The notes: generated by a model from the sequence alone, not told the origin. DNA of 64,000 nucleotides from Cellulomonas sp. KRMCY2 (GCF_000526515.1 NZ_JAGF01000001.1:4402001-4466000); one strand, 5' to 3'; shown: positions 22,592-33,315, numbered from the stretch's first letter. Translations and numbers: made by a program.

Positions 22592-22945
22592 TCACAGGTA
22601 CAGGCCGGTGCCTTCGCCCGAGCCGGCCGGCTCGCCGACGCCGTGGATGTCGCGCTCCCGGAGCAGCAGGTACTCGACGCCCTGGAGCTCGACCTCCGCA
22701 CGGTCCTCCGGGTCGAAGAGCACCCGGTCCCCGAGGGCCACCTGACGGACGTGCTCACCGGTGGCGACCACCACGCCCCACGCCAACCGTCGGCCGACGC
22801 TGGCCGTCGCGGGGATGACGATCCCCGAGGACGAGAGCCGCTCGGCGGACTCGGGGTCGACGTGGACGAGCACACGATCGTGCAGCATGCGGATGGGTGG
22901 GCGCTCCGGGTGCGCGACGGCGCGAGCGGCATCGGACGGGGTCAC
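22592..22945 (-). CDS. GroES-like co-chaperonin paralogue
   Basis: A 117-residue member of the Cpn10 fold: IRMLHDRVLVHVDPESAERLSSSGIVIPATA, a truncated mobile-loop region, GVVVATGEHVRQVALGDRVLFDPE and the strand EVELQGVEYLLLRERDIHGVG. The canonical C-terminal GroES dome contacts are altered, so this is probably a paralogue and not the main GroES. GTG 22945 places the start before the conserved core. It is transcribed divergently from bcp with 106 bases between the starts, a pairing seen in related actinobacteria. Confidence 0.75.
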   Translation of the reverse strand: MTPSDAARAVAHPERPPIRMLHDRVLVHVDPESAERLSSSGIVIPATASVGRRLAWGVVVATGEHVRQVALGDRVLFDPEDRAEVELQGVEYLLLRERDIHGVGEPAGSGEGTGLYL

Positions 22946-23051
22946 TCTCCGACGGTACCGGGGTGCCGGCAGCCACGGACGGGCGCGAGCGGCGCGGCAG
23001 GTCGGCGGCCGTCGGCTGGGTAGGCTGAAGGACCCCGTCCCAAGGAGAACG

Positions 23052-23519
23052 ATGACCCGCCTCACCGTCGGCGACCTGGCCCCCGACTTCACGCTGCCGA
23101 CCGACGACGGCTCGCCGCTGACCCTGTCCGCGCTGCGTGGTGAGCACGTCGTGATCTTCTTCTTCCCGGCGGCGATGACCCCGGGCTGCACCACGCAGGC
23201 GTGCGACTTCCGCGACTCCCTGGGGACGCTCGAGGCCGCGGGCTACCGCGTCCTGGGCATCTCCCCCGACCCGGTGGCCCGGCTCGCCGAGTTCAGGACG
23301 TTGGCCGGCCTGACCTACCCGCTGGCCTCCGACGAGGACCGCGCCGTGCTCACCGAGTACGGCGCCTACGGCGAGAAGATGCTCTACGGCAAGACGGTCA
23401 CCGGTGTGATCCGGTCGACCGTCGTCGTCGCACCCGACGGGACCGTAGAGCTCGCCCAGTACAACGTCAAGGCGACCGGTCACGTCGCCAAGCTGCGTCG
23501 CGACCTCGGCCTGGAGTGA
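23052..23519 (+). CDS. bcp: Thiol peroxidase (peroxiredoxin Q/BCP)
   Basis: A 155-residue thioredoxin-fold peroxidase that reduces peroxides with thioredoxin as donor. DFTLPTDDGSPLTLS leads to the active site FFFPAAMTPGCTTQACDFRD, with peroxidatic Cys in PGC and the BCP-type second Cys five residues on. Later LGISPDPVARLAEF and RSTVVVAPDG are family-typical. The ATG follows AAGGAGAACG. Length is normal for the family. Confidence 0.92.
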   Translation: MTRLTVGDLAPDFTLPTDDGSPLTLSALRGEHVVIFFFPAAMTPGCTTQACDFRDSLGTLEAAGYRVLGISPDPVARLAEFRTLAGLTYPLASDEDRAVLTEYGAYGEKMLYGKTVTGVIRSTVVVAPDGTVELAQYNVKATGHVAKLRRDLGLE

Positions 23520-23539
23520 AGCCCTAGGCTCAGCCGTGA

Positions 23540-23622
23540 GCGCGAGTGGCGAAATCAGGCAGACGCGCCAGGTTTAGGTCCTGGTGCCTTCGGGCGTGCG
23601 GGTTCGATTCCCGCCTCGCGCA
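23540..23622 (+). tRNA. tRNA-Leu (anticodon TAG)
   Basis: An 83-base class II tRNA: acceptor GCGCGAG with CTCGCGC, D-arm GGCGAAATCAGGCAGACGC, anticodon stem-loop CCAGG-TTTAGGT-CCTGG with anticodon TAG, long variable arm TGCCTTCGGGCGT and T-arm GCGGGTTCGATTCCCGC. CCA is not encoded. The following 174 bases (23623-23796) hold no visible gene. Confidence 0.96.
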
Positions 23623-23796
23623 CCCAGACCTGGCAGACGTCCCGGTCGTGGCCCCTGTCGATGCCTCGGCGTCGCGTCGGTTGTCGTACCTCGGAGGGCG
23701 AGTGCATGTCATCGGTGGAGCTATCCGCAGGTCGTTCACGACGCCGTGCATCGCAGTCTGACGGCCGCACGCCGTCGCGGGAGGACTGCGTGATCC

Positions 23797-25590
<1,794 letters not shown>

Positions 25591-25642
25591 CCGCGCGCTG
25601 CCAGGGCGGCTCGAGACCTGCCGCGACGAGGTCACGGGGTCG

Positions 25643-26644
25643 TCAGCCCCGGGCGGTCGACGCACTCGCGTTGACCTCGTACGACGTGTTCGTCGCCTCG
25701 AAGAAGTTGACCAGCTGCAGGGTGTCGTTGGCCGCAGCCATCCACTTGGCCGGGTTCGGCACGTTGTAGTGCGGCTCGAAGCCGAGCTCCTCCAGGCGCC
25801 GGTCGGCGAGGTACTTGACGTACTGGTTGACGTAGTCGGCGTTGAGCCCGAGGATCCCGTGCGGCAGCAGGTCGTGGTTGTACTGCTCCTCCAGCGCGAC
25901 GGCGTCGAGCACCATCTGCCGGATCTCGTCGGCGAACTCCGGGGTCTGCAGGTCCTCGTTCTCCTCCAGCACCGTGAGGATGAGGTTGATCCCGAACTTC
26001 AGGTGCAGCGACTCGTCGCGGACCACCCAGTCGATCAACGAGCCGAAGTTCCGCAGCAGGTTCCGCTGCCGGAAGCTCAGGGCGACCATGAACCCGCTGT
26101 AGAACCAGATCCCCTCGAGCACGACGTTGTAGGCGACGAGGTTGCGCACGAAGTCCCGCTTGCCCTCGGTCGTCGTGATGTCCAGGGTCTGCTCGGTCAT
26201 CCGGGTGATGTAGTGCACGCCGAACGCCTCCTTCGCCGCCATCGACGGCACCGTGACATGCGACTCGTAGGCCTGGACGCGGTCGATCGGGAAGGTCTCC
26301 AGGACGTACTCGAACGACATGCAGTGGTTGGCCTCCTCCCACATCTGCTTGGCCAGGTACAGGTGCGCCTCGGGCGCGTTGAGGTACGGGTACACGCCGA
26401 AGGCCAGGGCCTTGTTGACCAGCAGCTCGTTGGGGTTGAAGTAGGACATGAGGAACGTCACGGCGTGCTTCTCCTCCTCGGTCATCCGGGCGAAGTCGCT
26501 CAGGTCCTCACCGAGCTGGATCTCGTTGGGGAACCAGGTGTTGGCGACGGCCTGGTCGTACAGGTCCATCGCCCACGGGTAGCGGACCGGCTTGAGCAGC
26601 AGGCCCTCCGAGATCCCGGTGCCGAGGATGCGGTGTGCGGTCAT
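25643..26644 (-). CDS. nrdB: Class I ribonucleotide reductase small subunit, class Ic-like
   Basis: R2 subunit (333 residues) that supplies the oxidising equivalent to NrdA for making deoxyribonucleotides. Metal ligands by spacing are E73, E104, H107 (WEEANH), E177 (EGIWFYSGF), E211 and H214 (RDESLHLKFG). The position of the radical tyrosine, four residues after the first His, is Phe (F111), and the ligand that is Asp in E. coli is Glu (E73). Spacings 31-3-4-66-34-3 match Chlamydia R2c exactly, so a Mn/Fe (class Ic) cofactor is expected. It lies 62 bases downstream of nrdA. Tandem operon organisation is evident; the cofactor is inferred. Confidence 0.9.
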   Translation of the reverse strand: MTAHRILGTGISEGLLLKPVRYPWAMDLYDQAVANTWFPNEIQLGEDLSDFARMTEEEKHAVTFLMSYFNPNELLVNKALAFGVYPYLNAPEAHLYLAKQMWEEANHCMSFEYVLETFPIDRVQAYESHVTVPSMAAKEAFGVHYITRMTEQTLDITTTEGKRDFVRNLVAYNVVLEGIWFYSGFMVALSFRQRNLLRNFGSLIDWVVRDESLHLKFGINLILTVLEENEDLQTPEFADEIRQMVLDAVALEEQYNHDLLPHGILGLNADYVNQYVKYLADRRLEELGFEPHYNVPNPAKWMAAANDTLQLVNFFEATNTSYEVNASASTARG

Positions 26645-26706
26645 GGTCGTGCTCCTTGTCGTGAGTGCGGTGCTCAGGGCGGGATTGGCGGCGGGTCGAG
26701 ACGGGG

Positions 26707-29379
26707 CTACTGGCAGGAGTCGCACTGCAGGCGCTCCATCGGGTCCACCGGGCAGGTCACGCCGTCGACGGCGTCCGTCGCGTCCGCGAGCGCCGGAGCC
26801 GCCGTCGCCGCCGCGATCGCGTCCAGCACGACGTCGGGCGCGGGCGCCACCGTCGCCCGACGGCCGAAGCCGAACCCCGCCTGCGGCGGTCGCGTCGTCC
26901 CTGGCGCGCCGGTCGGCGCGGCGGACCCTGCGAGCGCGCCGTTGCCTGCGGCCGTGCGGGCGTGGGCCTTGTTGACCCGGACCGTCGACTGCTCGGCCGT
27001 GTGCCGCGGCTTGACGTGCAGGTAGTACGTCGTCTTGACCCCCCGCTCCCAGGCCGCCTGGTACAGCGCGGCCATCTCCCCGACGTCCCGCGACGCGAGG
27101 TAGATGTTGCGGCTGATCGCCTGGTCGACCCACTTCTGGGCCCGGGCCGCGACCTCGACGAAGGCGTACGGGGAGAGCTGGAAGGACGTGCGGTAGACCG
27201 CGAGCAGGCGCGCGGGGATGCCGGGGATCGCCGAGAGGTCGCCCTGTGCGGCGAGCAGGTCGTCGCGAACCCGCTCCCACATGCCCAGGGCCTGCAGGTC
27301 CCGGACCAGGTTGCGGTTGATCTCGAGGAACTTCCCGGAGCTGGTGGTCCGGGCGAAGATCTGGGAGAACTGCGGGTCCAGGCCCGGTGTGGTGCCGGCG
27401 ACCAGGCCGATGGTCGCCGTCGGCGCGACGGCCATCAGGGTCGAGTTGCGCATCCCACCGGCGACCTTGGCCCGCAGGGTGTCCCAGTCGAGCCGGGTGG
27501 TGCGGTCGACCTGCACGGGCACCCCGCGGTCGGCCTCGAGCCGGGCGATCGTGTCGTACGGGACCAGGCCCTGTGACCAGCCCGACCCGGCGAACGTCTC
27601 GTAGGGGCCCCGCTCGCGGGCCAGATCAGCGCTGGCGTCGATCGCGTGGTAGCTGATGAACTCCAGCAGCTGGTCGACCAGCTCGTAGGCCTCGGTGGAC
27701 TCGTAGGCGTACCCGAGGCGCTCGGTGAGGTCGGTGAAGCCCATGACGCCCAGCCCGACGGCGCGGTTGGTGCGGTTGGCTCGCTCGGCCTCCGGGACCG
27801 ACGAGAGCGTGATGTCCACGAGGTTGTCGAGCTGGCGCACGGCCAGACGTGTCGTGGCCCGCAGCCGGTCCCAGTCGATCTCGCCGCCGGCCAGGTGCGC
27901 GGCGAGGTTGACCGACGCCAGGTTGCACACGGCGATGGTGTCGCGGTCCTGCGGCAGGCAGATCTCGGTGCACAGGTTGGACAGGTGGATGGTCCCGGTG
28001 TTGGTGTTCAGCGCCCGCGAGTTGATGGTGTCCTTCCAGGTCAGCCACGGGTGCGAGGTGGTCTGCAGGGAGATGAGGATCGCGGTGTACTGCTCGCGGG
28101 CCCTCATCCGGCGGAAGCGGCGGATCCGGCCGGCCTGGGCGTCGGCGACGTAGGCCTCGTAGCGCCGGGAGAACGCGTCGCCGGTCAGCTCGACCAGGTC
28201 GGGGGTCTCCGCCGGGTCGAAGAGGTACCAGTCCGCGTCCGCGGCCACGCGCTTCATGAACTCGTCGGAGATCCACACGGCGGTGTTCGCGGTGCGGGCA
28301 CGCCGGTAGGGGTCGCCGGAGCTCTGCCGCAGGTCCAGGTACTGGGCGAAGTCCAGGTGCCAGTTCTCCAGGTAGAAGCACAGCGCGCCGAACTTCTTGC
28401 CGCCTCGCGAGATCGCCCGCAGCGTCGAGTCGATGGTGTGCATGAAGGGGATCGGGCCCGTCGATGTCGTGTTGTTCGAGCGGATCGGCGACCCCTCCGA
28501 GCGCAGCTTGGACATCGACAGACCGATCCCACCGGTCCCCTTCGTCAGCCACATGACATTGCGGACCGAGCCGGCGATGTGCTCGATGTCGTCGTCGACC
28601 TGCACGACGAAGCAGTTGGACAGCTGCGGCGTGGGCGTCCCGGCGTTCACCAGGGTGGAGCCCGCCGGGAGGTAGTCCAGGGCCGCGATCGCCCGGTAGA
28701 GGTCCGTCGCCGTCCGGGTGGGGCTCGGCTCGTTGAGCGACAGGCCCATGGCCACCCGCATCCAGAAGTACTGCGGCACCTCCAGGGGCACGCCGTCCCG
28801 GCCGGTGAGCATGTAGCGGTTGCGCATCGTGACCGTGCCGATGTACCGGAGCGCCTCGTCGTGGCGGTGGTCGATCACGGCCGCGAGGGCGTCGAGGTCG
28901 AAGGTCGTGGCCAGGCGCTGGTCGAGCAGCCCCTGTTCGACGGCGTCGCGGATGTAGCCCGGGAACCGCGCCTGGTGCAGCAACGCCAGCTCGACGTCGG
29001 TGTCGAAGTCCCCCAGGACGCGCTTGTGGACCACCTTGAGCAGGAGGCGCACAGCGATGGTGTCGAAGTCGGGGTCGTCCTTGATGTTCTGCACGGCGAC
29101 GGCGACCGCAGCCTCGTCAAGCTGCTCGGTGGTGATCCCGTCGAACAGGGTGATCGCGAGCTCACTGGCGACCTGGGTGACCTTGGCGATCCGGTCCGGC
29201 AGGCCGACGGCGGCGCGCTCGATCGCCCGGTTGATGCGGTCGGCGTCGTACGGCTCGCGACTCCCGTCCCGCTTGGTGACGTGGACGCCGGCGGGCGTCG
29301 GCGGGGCCGCGGTGCTCGGGGCCGTTGCGCTGGGGACGGCGGTGCTCGGGGTGGCGGTGCGGGGGTCGGCGAGGGTCAA
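26707..29379 (-). CDS. nrdA: Class I ribonucleoside-diphosphate reductase large subunit
   Basis: Catalytic R1 subunit (890 residues) reducing ribonucleoside diphosphates. Order: Pro/Thr-rich N terminus, ATP-cone (VTKRDGSREPYDADRINRAI), PQLSNCFV (redox Cys), SNLCTEICLP (radical Cys region), VCNLASVNL (second redox Cys), TTYYLHVKPR (radical-transfer tyrosines), a long variable linker and C-terminal LQCDSCQ carrying the shuttle CxxC. TTG 29379 is chosen because GGGAGA lies five bases upstream and the frame further up overlaps riboswitch DNA. It is cotranscribed with nrdB, behind a cobalamin riboswitch. Confidence 0.92.
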   Translation of the reverse strand: MTLADPRTATPSTAVPSATAPSTAAPPTPAGVHVTKRDGSREPYDADRINRAIERAAVGLPDRIAKVTQVASELAITLFDGITTEQLDEAAVAVAVQNIKDDPDFDTIAVRLLLKVVHKRVLGDFDTDVELALLHQARFPGYIRDAVEQGLLDQRLATTFDLDALAAVIDHRHDEALRYIGTVTMRNRYMLTGRDGVPLEVPQYFWMRVAMGLSLNEPSPTRTATDLYRAIAALDYLPAGSTLVNAGTPTPQLSNCFVVQVDDDIEHIAGSVRNVMWLTKGTGGIGLSMSKLRSEGSPIRSNNTTSTGPIPFMHTIDSTLRAISRGGKKFGALCFYLENWHLDFAQYLDLRQSSGDPYRRARTANTAVWISDEFMKRVAADADWYLFDPAETPDLVELTGDAFSRRYEAYVADAQAGRIRRFRRMRAREQYTAILISLQTTSHPWLTWKDTINSRALNTNTGTIHLSNLCTEICLPQDRDTIAVCNLASVNLAAHLAGGEIDWDRLRATTRLAVRQLDNLVDITLSSVPEAERANRTNRAVGLGVMGFTDLTERLGYAYESTEAYELVDQLLEFISYHAIDASADLARERGPYETFAGSGWSQGLVPYDTIARLEADRGVPVQVDRTTRLDWDTLRAKVAGGMRNSTLMAVAPTATIGLVAGTTPGLDPQFSQIFARTTSSGKFLEINRNLVRDLQALGMWERVRDDLLAAQGDLSAIPGIPARLLAVYRTSFQLSPYAFVEVAARAQKWVDQAISRNIYLASRDVGEMAALYQAAWERGVKTTYYLHVKPRHTAEQSTVRVNKAHARTAAGNGALAGSAAPTGAPGTTRPPQAGFGFGRRATVAPAPDVVLDAIAAATAAPALADATDAVDGVTCPVDPMERLQCDSCQ

Positions 29380-29504
29380 CGTGGTCTCCCGGAGGTACCG
29401 GCGGTGGTGCCGGAGCCCAGGGGAACGACGACGCGACGCACGAGGCGCACGTCCGACGAGCCCGCCCGAGAGGCGCCGGAACCGACGCACGCCGGCGGCG
29501 CGCG

Positions 29505-29690
29505 TACCGACGGCAGGTCTTCGGACTCGTGGGCGTCCTGCTCGCTCCTACCGGCCGTCGCTTCCCGGGCTCACACCCAGTGCTTCATTGACGGCTGTCG
29601 TTCCCACTCACCGCTGCGGGGCAGTCCCGGACTCGCACCGGGTTCCCTGTTGCCTCACCCGACCCGGAGGGCGGATGAACCGTTGGCGTC
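29505..29690 (-). promoter_or_regulatory. Cobalamin riboswitch upstream of nrdAB
   Basis: On the minus strand the conserved blocks appear in order: GGCAACAGGGAACCCGGTGC, GGGACTGCCCCGCAGCGGT, GCACTGG, CCCGGGAAGCGACGGC, and the closing B12 box GAGTCCGAAGACCTGCC. The core ends about 125 bases before the nrdA start. Bound B12 should turn off nrdAB, as described in Streptomyces, where a B12-dependent class II enzyme takes over. The 5' boundary is approximate. Apart from this element, 29380-29798 holds no gene. Confidence 0.93.
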
Positions 29691-29798
29691 ATCAGACTAC
29701 CCCCATGCACCCCATCGGACACAAGATGTAGTAGCCCGGCGCGCCTTGTCCTACCAGATGTGACCCGCCCGCACGGTACGACGGCTCAGCCCGGTACG

Positions 29799-30251
29799 TC
29801 AGTGCTGATGACCCTCGTGCCCGTGGTCGTGACCCTCGTGCCCGTGGTCGTGGCCGGCGTGCGCGTTGCCGTCGGCCCCGGAGGACGCCGCGGCGCGCTG
29901 CGCCTCGAGCTGGGTGCGGATGTCGTCCATGTCGAGCGCCTTGACCGCCGTGATGACCTGCTCGAGCGCGGCCTGGGGCAGCGCGCCGGGCTGGCTGAAG
30001 ACCAGGATGCCCTCGCGGAACGCCATCAGGGTCGGGATCGAGGTGATGTTCGCCGCTGCGGCGAGGCCCTGCTCCGCCTCCGTGTCGACCTTCCCGTGCA
30101 CCACGTCGGGGTGGATCTCGGACGACGCCTCGAAGACCGGACCGAACTGGCGGCACGGACCGCACCACGCGGCCCAGAAGTCCACGAGCACGATGTCGTT
30201 GCTCGTCACGGTCTCCTCGAAGGCCGCCTCGGTGAGCGCGACGGTGGGCAT
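29799..30251 (-). CDS. Thioredoxin with histidine-rich C-terminal tail
   Basis: A 150-residue protein. Residues 1-107 are a normal thioredoxin: DIVLVDFWAAWCGPCRQFGPVFE with the CGPC active site, and the cis-Pro loop TSIPTLMAF. After an Ala/Gln helix (RTQLEAQRAAAS) a tail of about 25 residues ends HDHGHEGHDHGHEGHQH, with eight histidines. The tail is encoded by a direct DNA repeat and looks like a metal-binding or metal-storage extension; its role is inferred. No signal peptide, so cytoplasmic. It is divergent from the NUDIX-like gene. Confidence 0.85.
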   Translation of the reverse strand: MPTVALTEAAFEETVTSNDIVLVDFWAAWCGPCRQFGPVFEASSEIHPDVVHGKVDTEAEQGLAAAANITSIPTLMAFREGILVFSQPGALPQAALEQVITAVKALDMDDIRTQLEAQRAAASSGADGNAHAGHDHGHEGHDHGHEGHQH

Positions 30252-30347
30252 GGCAACATCCTCTCGACGATCCAGGCTGGTTCTCCGTCGTCAACGCCAC
30301 GAGCCCGGAGGTATTCCCCCCATGTCGCCGACCGTAGGCTCGCCTTC

Positions 30348-30890
30348 ATGACCGAGACCGCTGACTACCCGACCCCCGACGGCTGGCTGACCGACGCCCA
30401 GCTCCGCGTGGCTCGGTCCCACCTCCCGCTGCTCTACGTCGACGCCGTGCCGGTACGGGTCGACGAGAGCGGCGACGTCGTGGCCGTCGGTCTGCTGCTC
30501 CGGGTCAACGGGGCCGGGATCATGACGCGTGCCCTGATCTCCGGTCGCGTGATGTACCACGAGCGCGTCCGCGACGCCCTGCTGCGCCACATCGAGAAGG
30601 ACCTCGGGCCGGTGGCGCTGCCGCAGATCCCCACGTCGCCCCAGCCGTTCACGGTCGCCGAGTACTTCCCCACCCCGGGCATCACGCCCTACCACGACCC
30701 TCGTCAGCACGCCGTGTCGCTCGCCTTCGTGGTCCCGGTGGCCGGCGACTGCGAGCCGCAGCAGGATGCCCTCGACCTGGCGTGGCTGACGCCGGAGGAG
30801 GTCTGCGGCGAGCGCGTGCAGACGGAGATGACCGGTGGCCACGGCTACCTGCTGCGGCAGGCGATGGCACACGTCGGCCGGATGGCCTGA
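30348..30890 (+). CDS. NUDIX-fold family protein (DUF4916 type)
   Basis: A 180-residue protein. The pattern PDGWLTDAQLRVARSHLPLLYVDAVPVR at the start, RVMYHERVRDALLRHIEKDLGP, AEYFPTPGITPYHDPRQHAVSLAFVVPV and a C-terminal LTPEEV match the actinobacterial DUF4916 branch of NUDIX-like proteins. The canonical Nudix box (GX5EX7REUXEEXGU) is not evident, so catalysis is doubtful. ATG 30348 is used; the long upstream frame is antisense to thioredoxin. Confidence 0.75.
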   Translation: MTETADYPTPDGWLTDAQLRVARSHLPLLYVDAVPVRVDESGDVVAVGLLLRVNGAGIMTRALISGRVMYHERVRDALLRHIEKDLGPVALPQIPTSPQPFTVAEYFPTPGITPYHDPRQHAVSLAFVVPVAGDCEPQQDALDLAWLTPEEVCGERVQTEMTGGHGYLLRQAMAHVGRMA

Positions 30891-30914
30891 CCGGCACGGC
30901 GTCGCGAACCCCGT

Positions 30915-30931
30915 GGTGCTCCCCGAGCACC
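30915..30931. terminator. Bidirectional hairpin between convergent genes
   Basis: GGTGCTC (30915-30921) pairs with GAGCACC (30925-30931) with a 3-base loop, between the stops of the NUDIX-like gene and the ABC-F gene. Confidence 0.5.
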
Positions 30932-30943
30932 CGGGCCCGTCCG

Positions 30944-32668
30944 TCAGCCGAGCGCGAGCTCGGGCCAGTGCGCCAGGTCGCGGCGCAGCGCCCGATCGTG
31001 CGTCGCGACCACGACGGCGGCGCTCGTGGCCACCAGGGCGGTCGTGAGCTCGTCGACCAGGGCGACCGACAGGTGGTTCGTCGGCTCGTCCAGGAGCAGC
31101 ACGTGCGGGGCCGCGAGCAGCGCGCACGCCAGCTCGAACCGTCGGCGCTGCCCGGCCGAGAGCTCGCCTAGCGGCCGCTCGAGGTCCTCCTCGGTGAGGA
31201 GGCCCAGCGCCGCGACCGGGACCAGCCGATCCGGGTCCAGCCGACCGGCGGCGAGCAGGTCGAGGGCGTGCGTCGCGTAGGCCTCGAAGCCTGAGATGTC
31301 CCGGCGCTCGCGCGGTGCGCGCTGCGCGGCGTCCGGTACGCCGTCGTCCTGGGCGACGAGACCGAACCGGACCCCGTCGGCCACCGTCCGCACGCCCCGG
31401 GCCGGCACCAGCAGACCCGCGAGCACCGCGAGCAGGGTCGACTTGCCCGATCCGTTCGGCCCGGTGACCAGCAGCCGGCCGCAGGCCGGCAGGTCGATCC
31501 GCACACCCGGCAGGTCGAGCCGGCCAGGGACCTGGACGCCACGCACCTCGAGCAGCGGGTGCGCCGGATCTGCGGTGGGCGGCAGTGCGGGCAGGTCGGG
31601 GAAGGCGAGCTCGAGCGGCGGGACGGGGATCTCGACGGCCTGCGCCTCGAGCCGCTCGATCAGCCGGTCGGCCGCCTTGACGTGGACCCGGGCGTGGGTG
31701 GCCCGGCGGTGCGGGCGGCTGCCCCTGGGTGGGCGCCACTCGTCGGACAGGCCCTCGTACGCGTCGTCGAGCCGCTCGGCAAGGGCTGCGGCGCGCTTGC
31801 GCTCGGCTGCGTACCGGGCCCGCCACCGGCGCAGCGCCGCGGTGCGCTGGAAGCGGTAGGCCGCGTAGCTGGACTCCCCGTAGAGGGTCGGCCGACCGTC
31901 GACCGACGGGTCCAGGTCGAGGATGGCCGTCATCACGTCGTCGAGCAGCCGACGGTCGTGCGTGACGATCACCACGACACCGCGCCACGCCCGCAGCTGG
32001 TCGGTGAGGAAGTCGATGCCGGCGACGTCCAGGTGGTTGGTCGGCTCGTCGAGCAGCAGGACGTCGCACCGCTGGGCGATCCGGCAGGCCAGCCGGACGC
32101 GGTAGCGCTCGCCGACCGACAGGGACGCGAGCTCGCGCCCCAGGTCCCTCGGCGCACCGAACCGGGTGAGCGCCTCGTCGGCCCGCCGGTCGGCGTCCCA
32201 GAGGGCCAGCCGCTCGGCCCGGGCCAGCGCTCTCACGAGCCGGTCCTGCGCTGCGTCGAGTTCACCACCGACGTGCGCGTCGTGCGCGGCGCCGAGCCGG
32301 TCCACCGCAGCCGTCGCGCGCTCGAGCTCCGCGGCCGCCGCGTGCGAGTCGCGCAGCGCCTGCGCGACCATGTCACCGACGGTCACTCCCGGGGCGACCG
32401 GCAGCTCCTGGGCGACTGTCGCCACGGACCCGGCGACCCGCACCTCGCCCGACGTCGGGACGAGCTCACCGGCCAGGACCCGCAACAACGTCGTCTTGCC
32501 CGTGCCGTTCTCGCCGACGAGGCCCACGCGTGAGCCGGCGGCCGCGGTGAAGGTCACCCCGGACAGCACCGGCCGCCCCGGGTAGCCGACGGCGAGGTCC
32601 CGGACCACCAGGTGCACCGACGGCGGGCCGACCGGGCCCTGGCCGTGCGGCCCGCCGTCGACGGGCAC
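30944..32668 (-). CDS. ABC-F family ATPase
   Basis: A 574-residue protein with two ATPase cassettes and no membrane domain, as in ribosome-associated ABC-F translation factors. Cassette 1: GLVGENGTGKTTLLRVLAG, SVGERYRVRLA, VLLLDEPTNHLD. Cassette 2: LVTGPNGSGKSTLLAVLAG, LSAGQRRRFELA, LLLDEPTNHLS. An Arg/Glu-rich linker of about 80 residues joins them. The first signature is SVGER rather than SGGE. GTG 32668 lies six bases after the rdgB stop, so it may be the last gene of the rph-rdgB operon. Antibiotic protection versus housekeeping cannot be decided. Confidence 0.85.
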   Translation of the reverse strand: MPVDGGPHGQGPVGPPSVHLVVRDLAVGYPGRPVLSGVTFTAAAGSRVGLVGENGTGKTTLLRVLAGELVPTSGEVRVAGSVATVAQELPVAPGVTVGDMVAQALRDSHAAAAELERATAAVDRLGAAHDAHVGGELDAAQDRLVRALARAERLALWDADRRADEALTRFGAPRDLGRELASLSVGERYRVRLACRIAQRCDVLLLDEPTNHLDVAGIDFLTDQLRAWRGVVVIVTHDRRLLDDVMTAILDLDPSVDGRPTLYGESSYAAYRFQRTAALRRWRARYAAERKRAAALAERLDDAYEGLSDEWRPPRGSRPHRRATHARVHVKAADRLIERLEAQAVEIPVPPLELAFPDLPALPPTADPAHPLLEVRGVQVPGRLDLPGVRIDLPACGRLLVTGPNGSGKSTLLAVLAGLLVPARGVRTVADGVRFGLVAQDDGVPDAAQRAPRERRDISGFEAYATHALDLLAAGRLDPDRLVPVAALGLLTEEDLERPLGELSAGQRRRFELACALLAAPHVLLLDEPTNHLSVALVDELTTALVATSAAVVVATHDRALRRDLAHWPELALG

Positions 32669-32673
32669 GCCGG

Positions 32674-33315
32674 TCAGGTCAGCCTCGCGACGATCACCGG
32701 GGCGAGCGCGCGGAATGCCCGGCCCCGGTGCGAGATCGCGTTCTTCTCGTCCGGGGTCAGCTCCGCGCAGGTCAGCACCTGACCGGCGGCACGGGCCGGC
32801 TGGAGGTCGGGCACCAGCACCGGGTCGTAGCCGAAGCCGGCGGCCCCGCGCGGAGCGGTCGCCAGGATGCCGCGCAGGACGCCGGTCTCGACGTGCTCGA
32901 AGCCGTCCGGCGTGACCAGCGCCGCGGCGCAGGTGAACTGCGCCCCACGGTGGGCCGGCTGCACGTCGGCGAGCTGGGCCAGGAGCAGGGCGAGGTTGGC
33001 GTCGTCGTCGCCGTGCCGGCCGGACCACCGGGCCGAGAAGATCCCCGGCGCCCCACCGAGCACGTCGACGCACAGCCCGGAGTCGTCGGCGACCGCCGGC
33101 AGCCCCGTGAACGCCGCGAGCGCACGCGCCTTGATCAGGGCGTTCTCGGCGAAGGTCACCCCGTCCTCGTGCGGCTCCGGGGCACCGACGTCCGCGGCGC
33201 CCACGATCGCGTCCGGGTCGAGCCCCGGGGTCGTCGGGGCGAGGATGGCGCGCAGCTCGGCGACCTTGTGCCGGTTGTGCGTCGCCAGCACCAGGCGCGG
33301 CCGTGCCGTGCTCAC
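32674..33315 (-). CDS. rdgB: XTP/dITP pyrophosphatase (RdgB/HAM1)
   Basis: A 213-residue house-cleaning enzyme that hydrolyses non-canonical purine triphosphates (dITP, XTP) to monophosphates. [18 protein letters not shown] binds the phosphates, then [13 protein letters not shown], the acidic metal site [36 protein letters not shown] and [11 protein letters not shown]. All key segments are present. Its GTG overlaps the rph stop by four bases, so rph and rdgB are coupled, an arrangement usual in actinobacteria. Confidence 0.93.
   Translation of the reverse strand: MSTARPRLVLATHNRHKVAELRAILAPTTPGLDPDAIVGAADVGAPEPHEDGVTFAENALIKARALAAFTGLPAVADDSGLCVDVLGGAPGIFSARWSGRHGDDDANLALLLAQLADVQPAHRGAQFTCAAALVTPDGFEHVETGVLRGILATAPRGAAGFGYDPVLVPDLQPARAAGQVLTCAELTPDEKNAISHRGRAFRALAPVIVARLT

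Noticed and set aside
23623-23796. Possible further tRNA or small RNA after tRNA-Leu
   Set aside because: No cloverleaf or clear hairpin-terminator pair could be found by eye.
27646-29763. A 705-codon plus-strand open frame
   Set aside because: It is antisense to nrdA and the riboswitch, rich in Arg, Gly, Asp and Val as expected for a shadow frame in GC-rich DNA; nrdA on the other strand has all motifs of its family.
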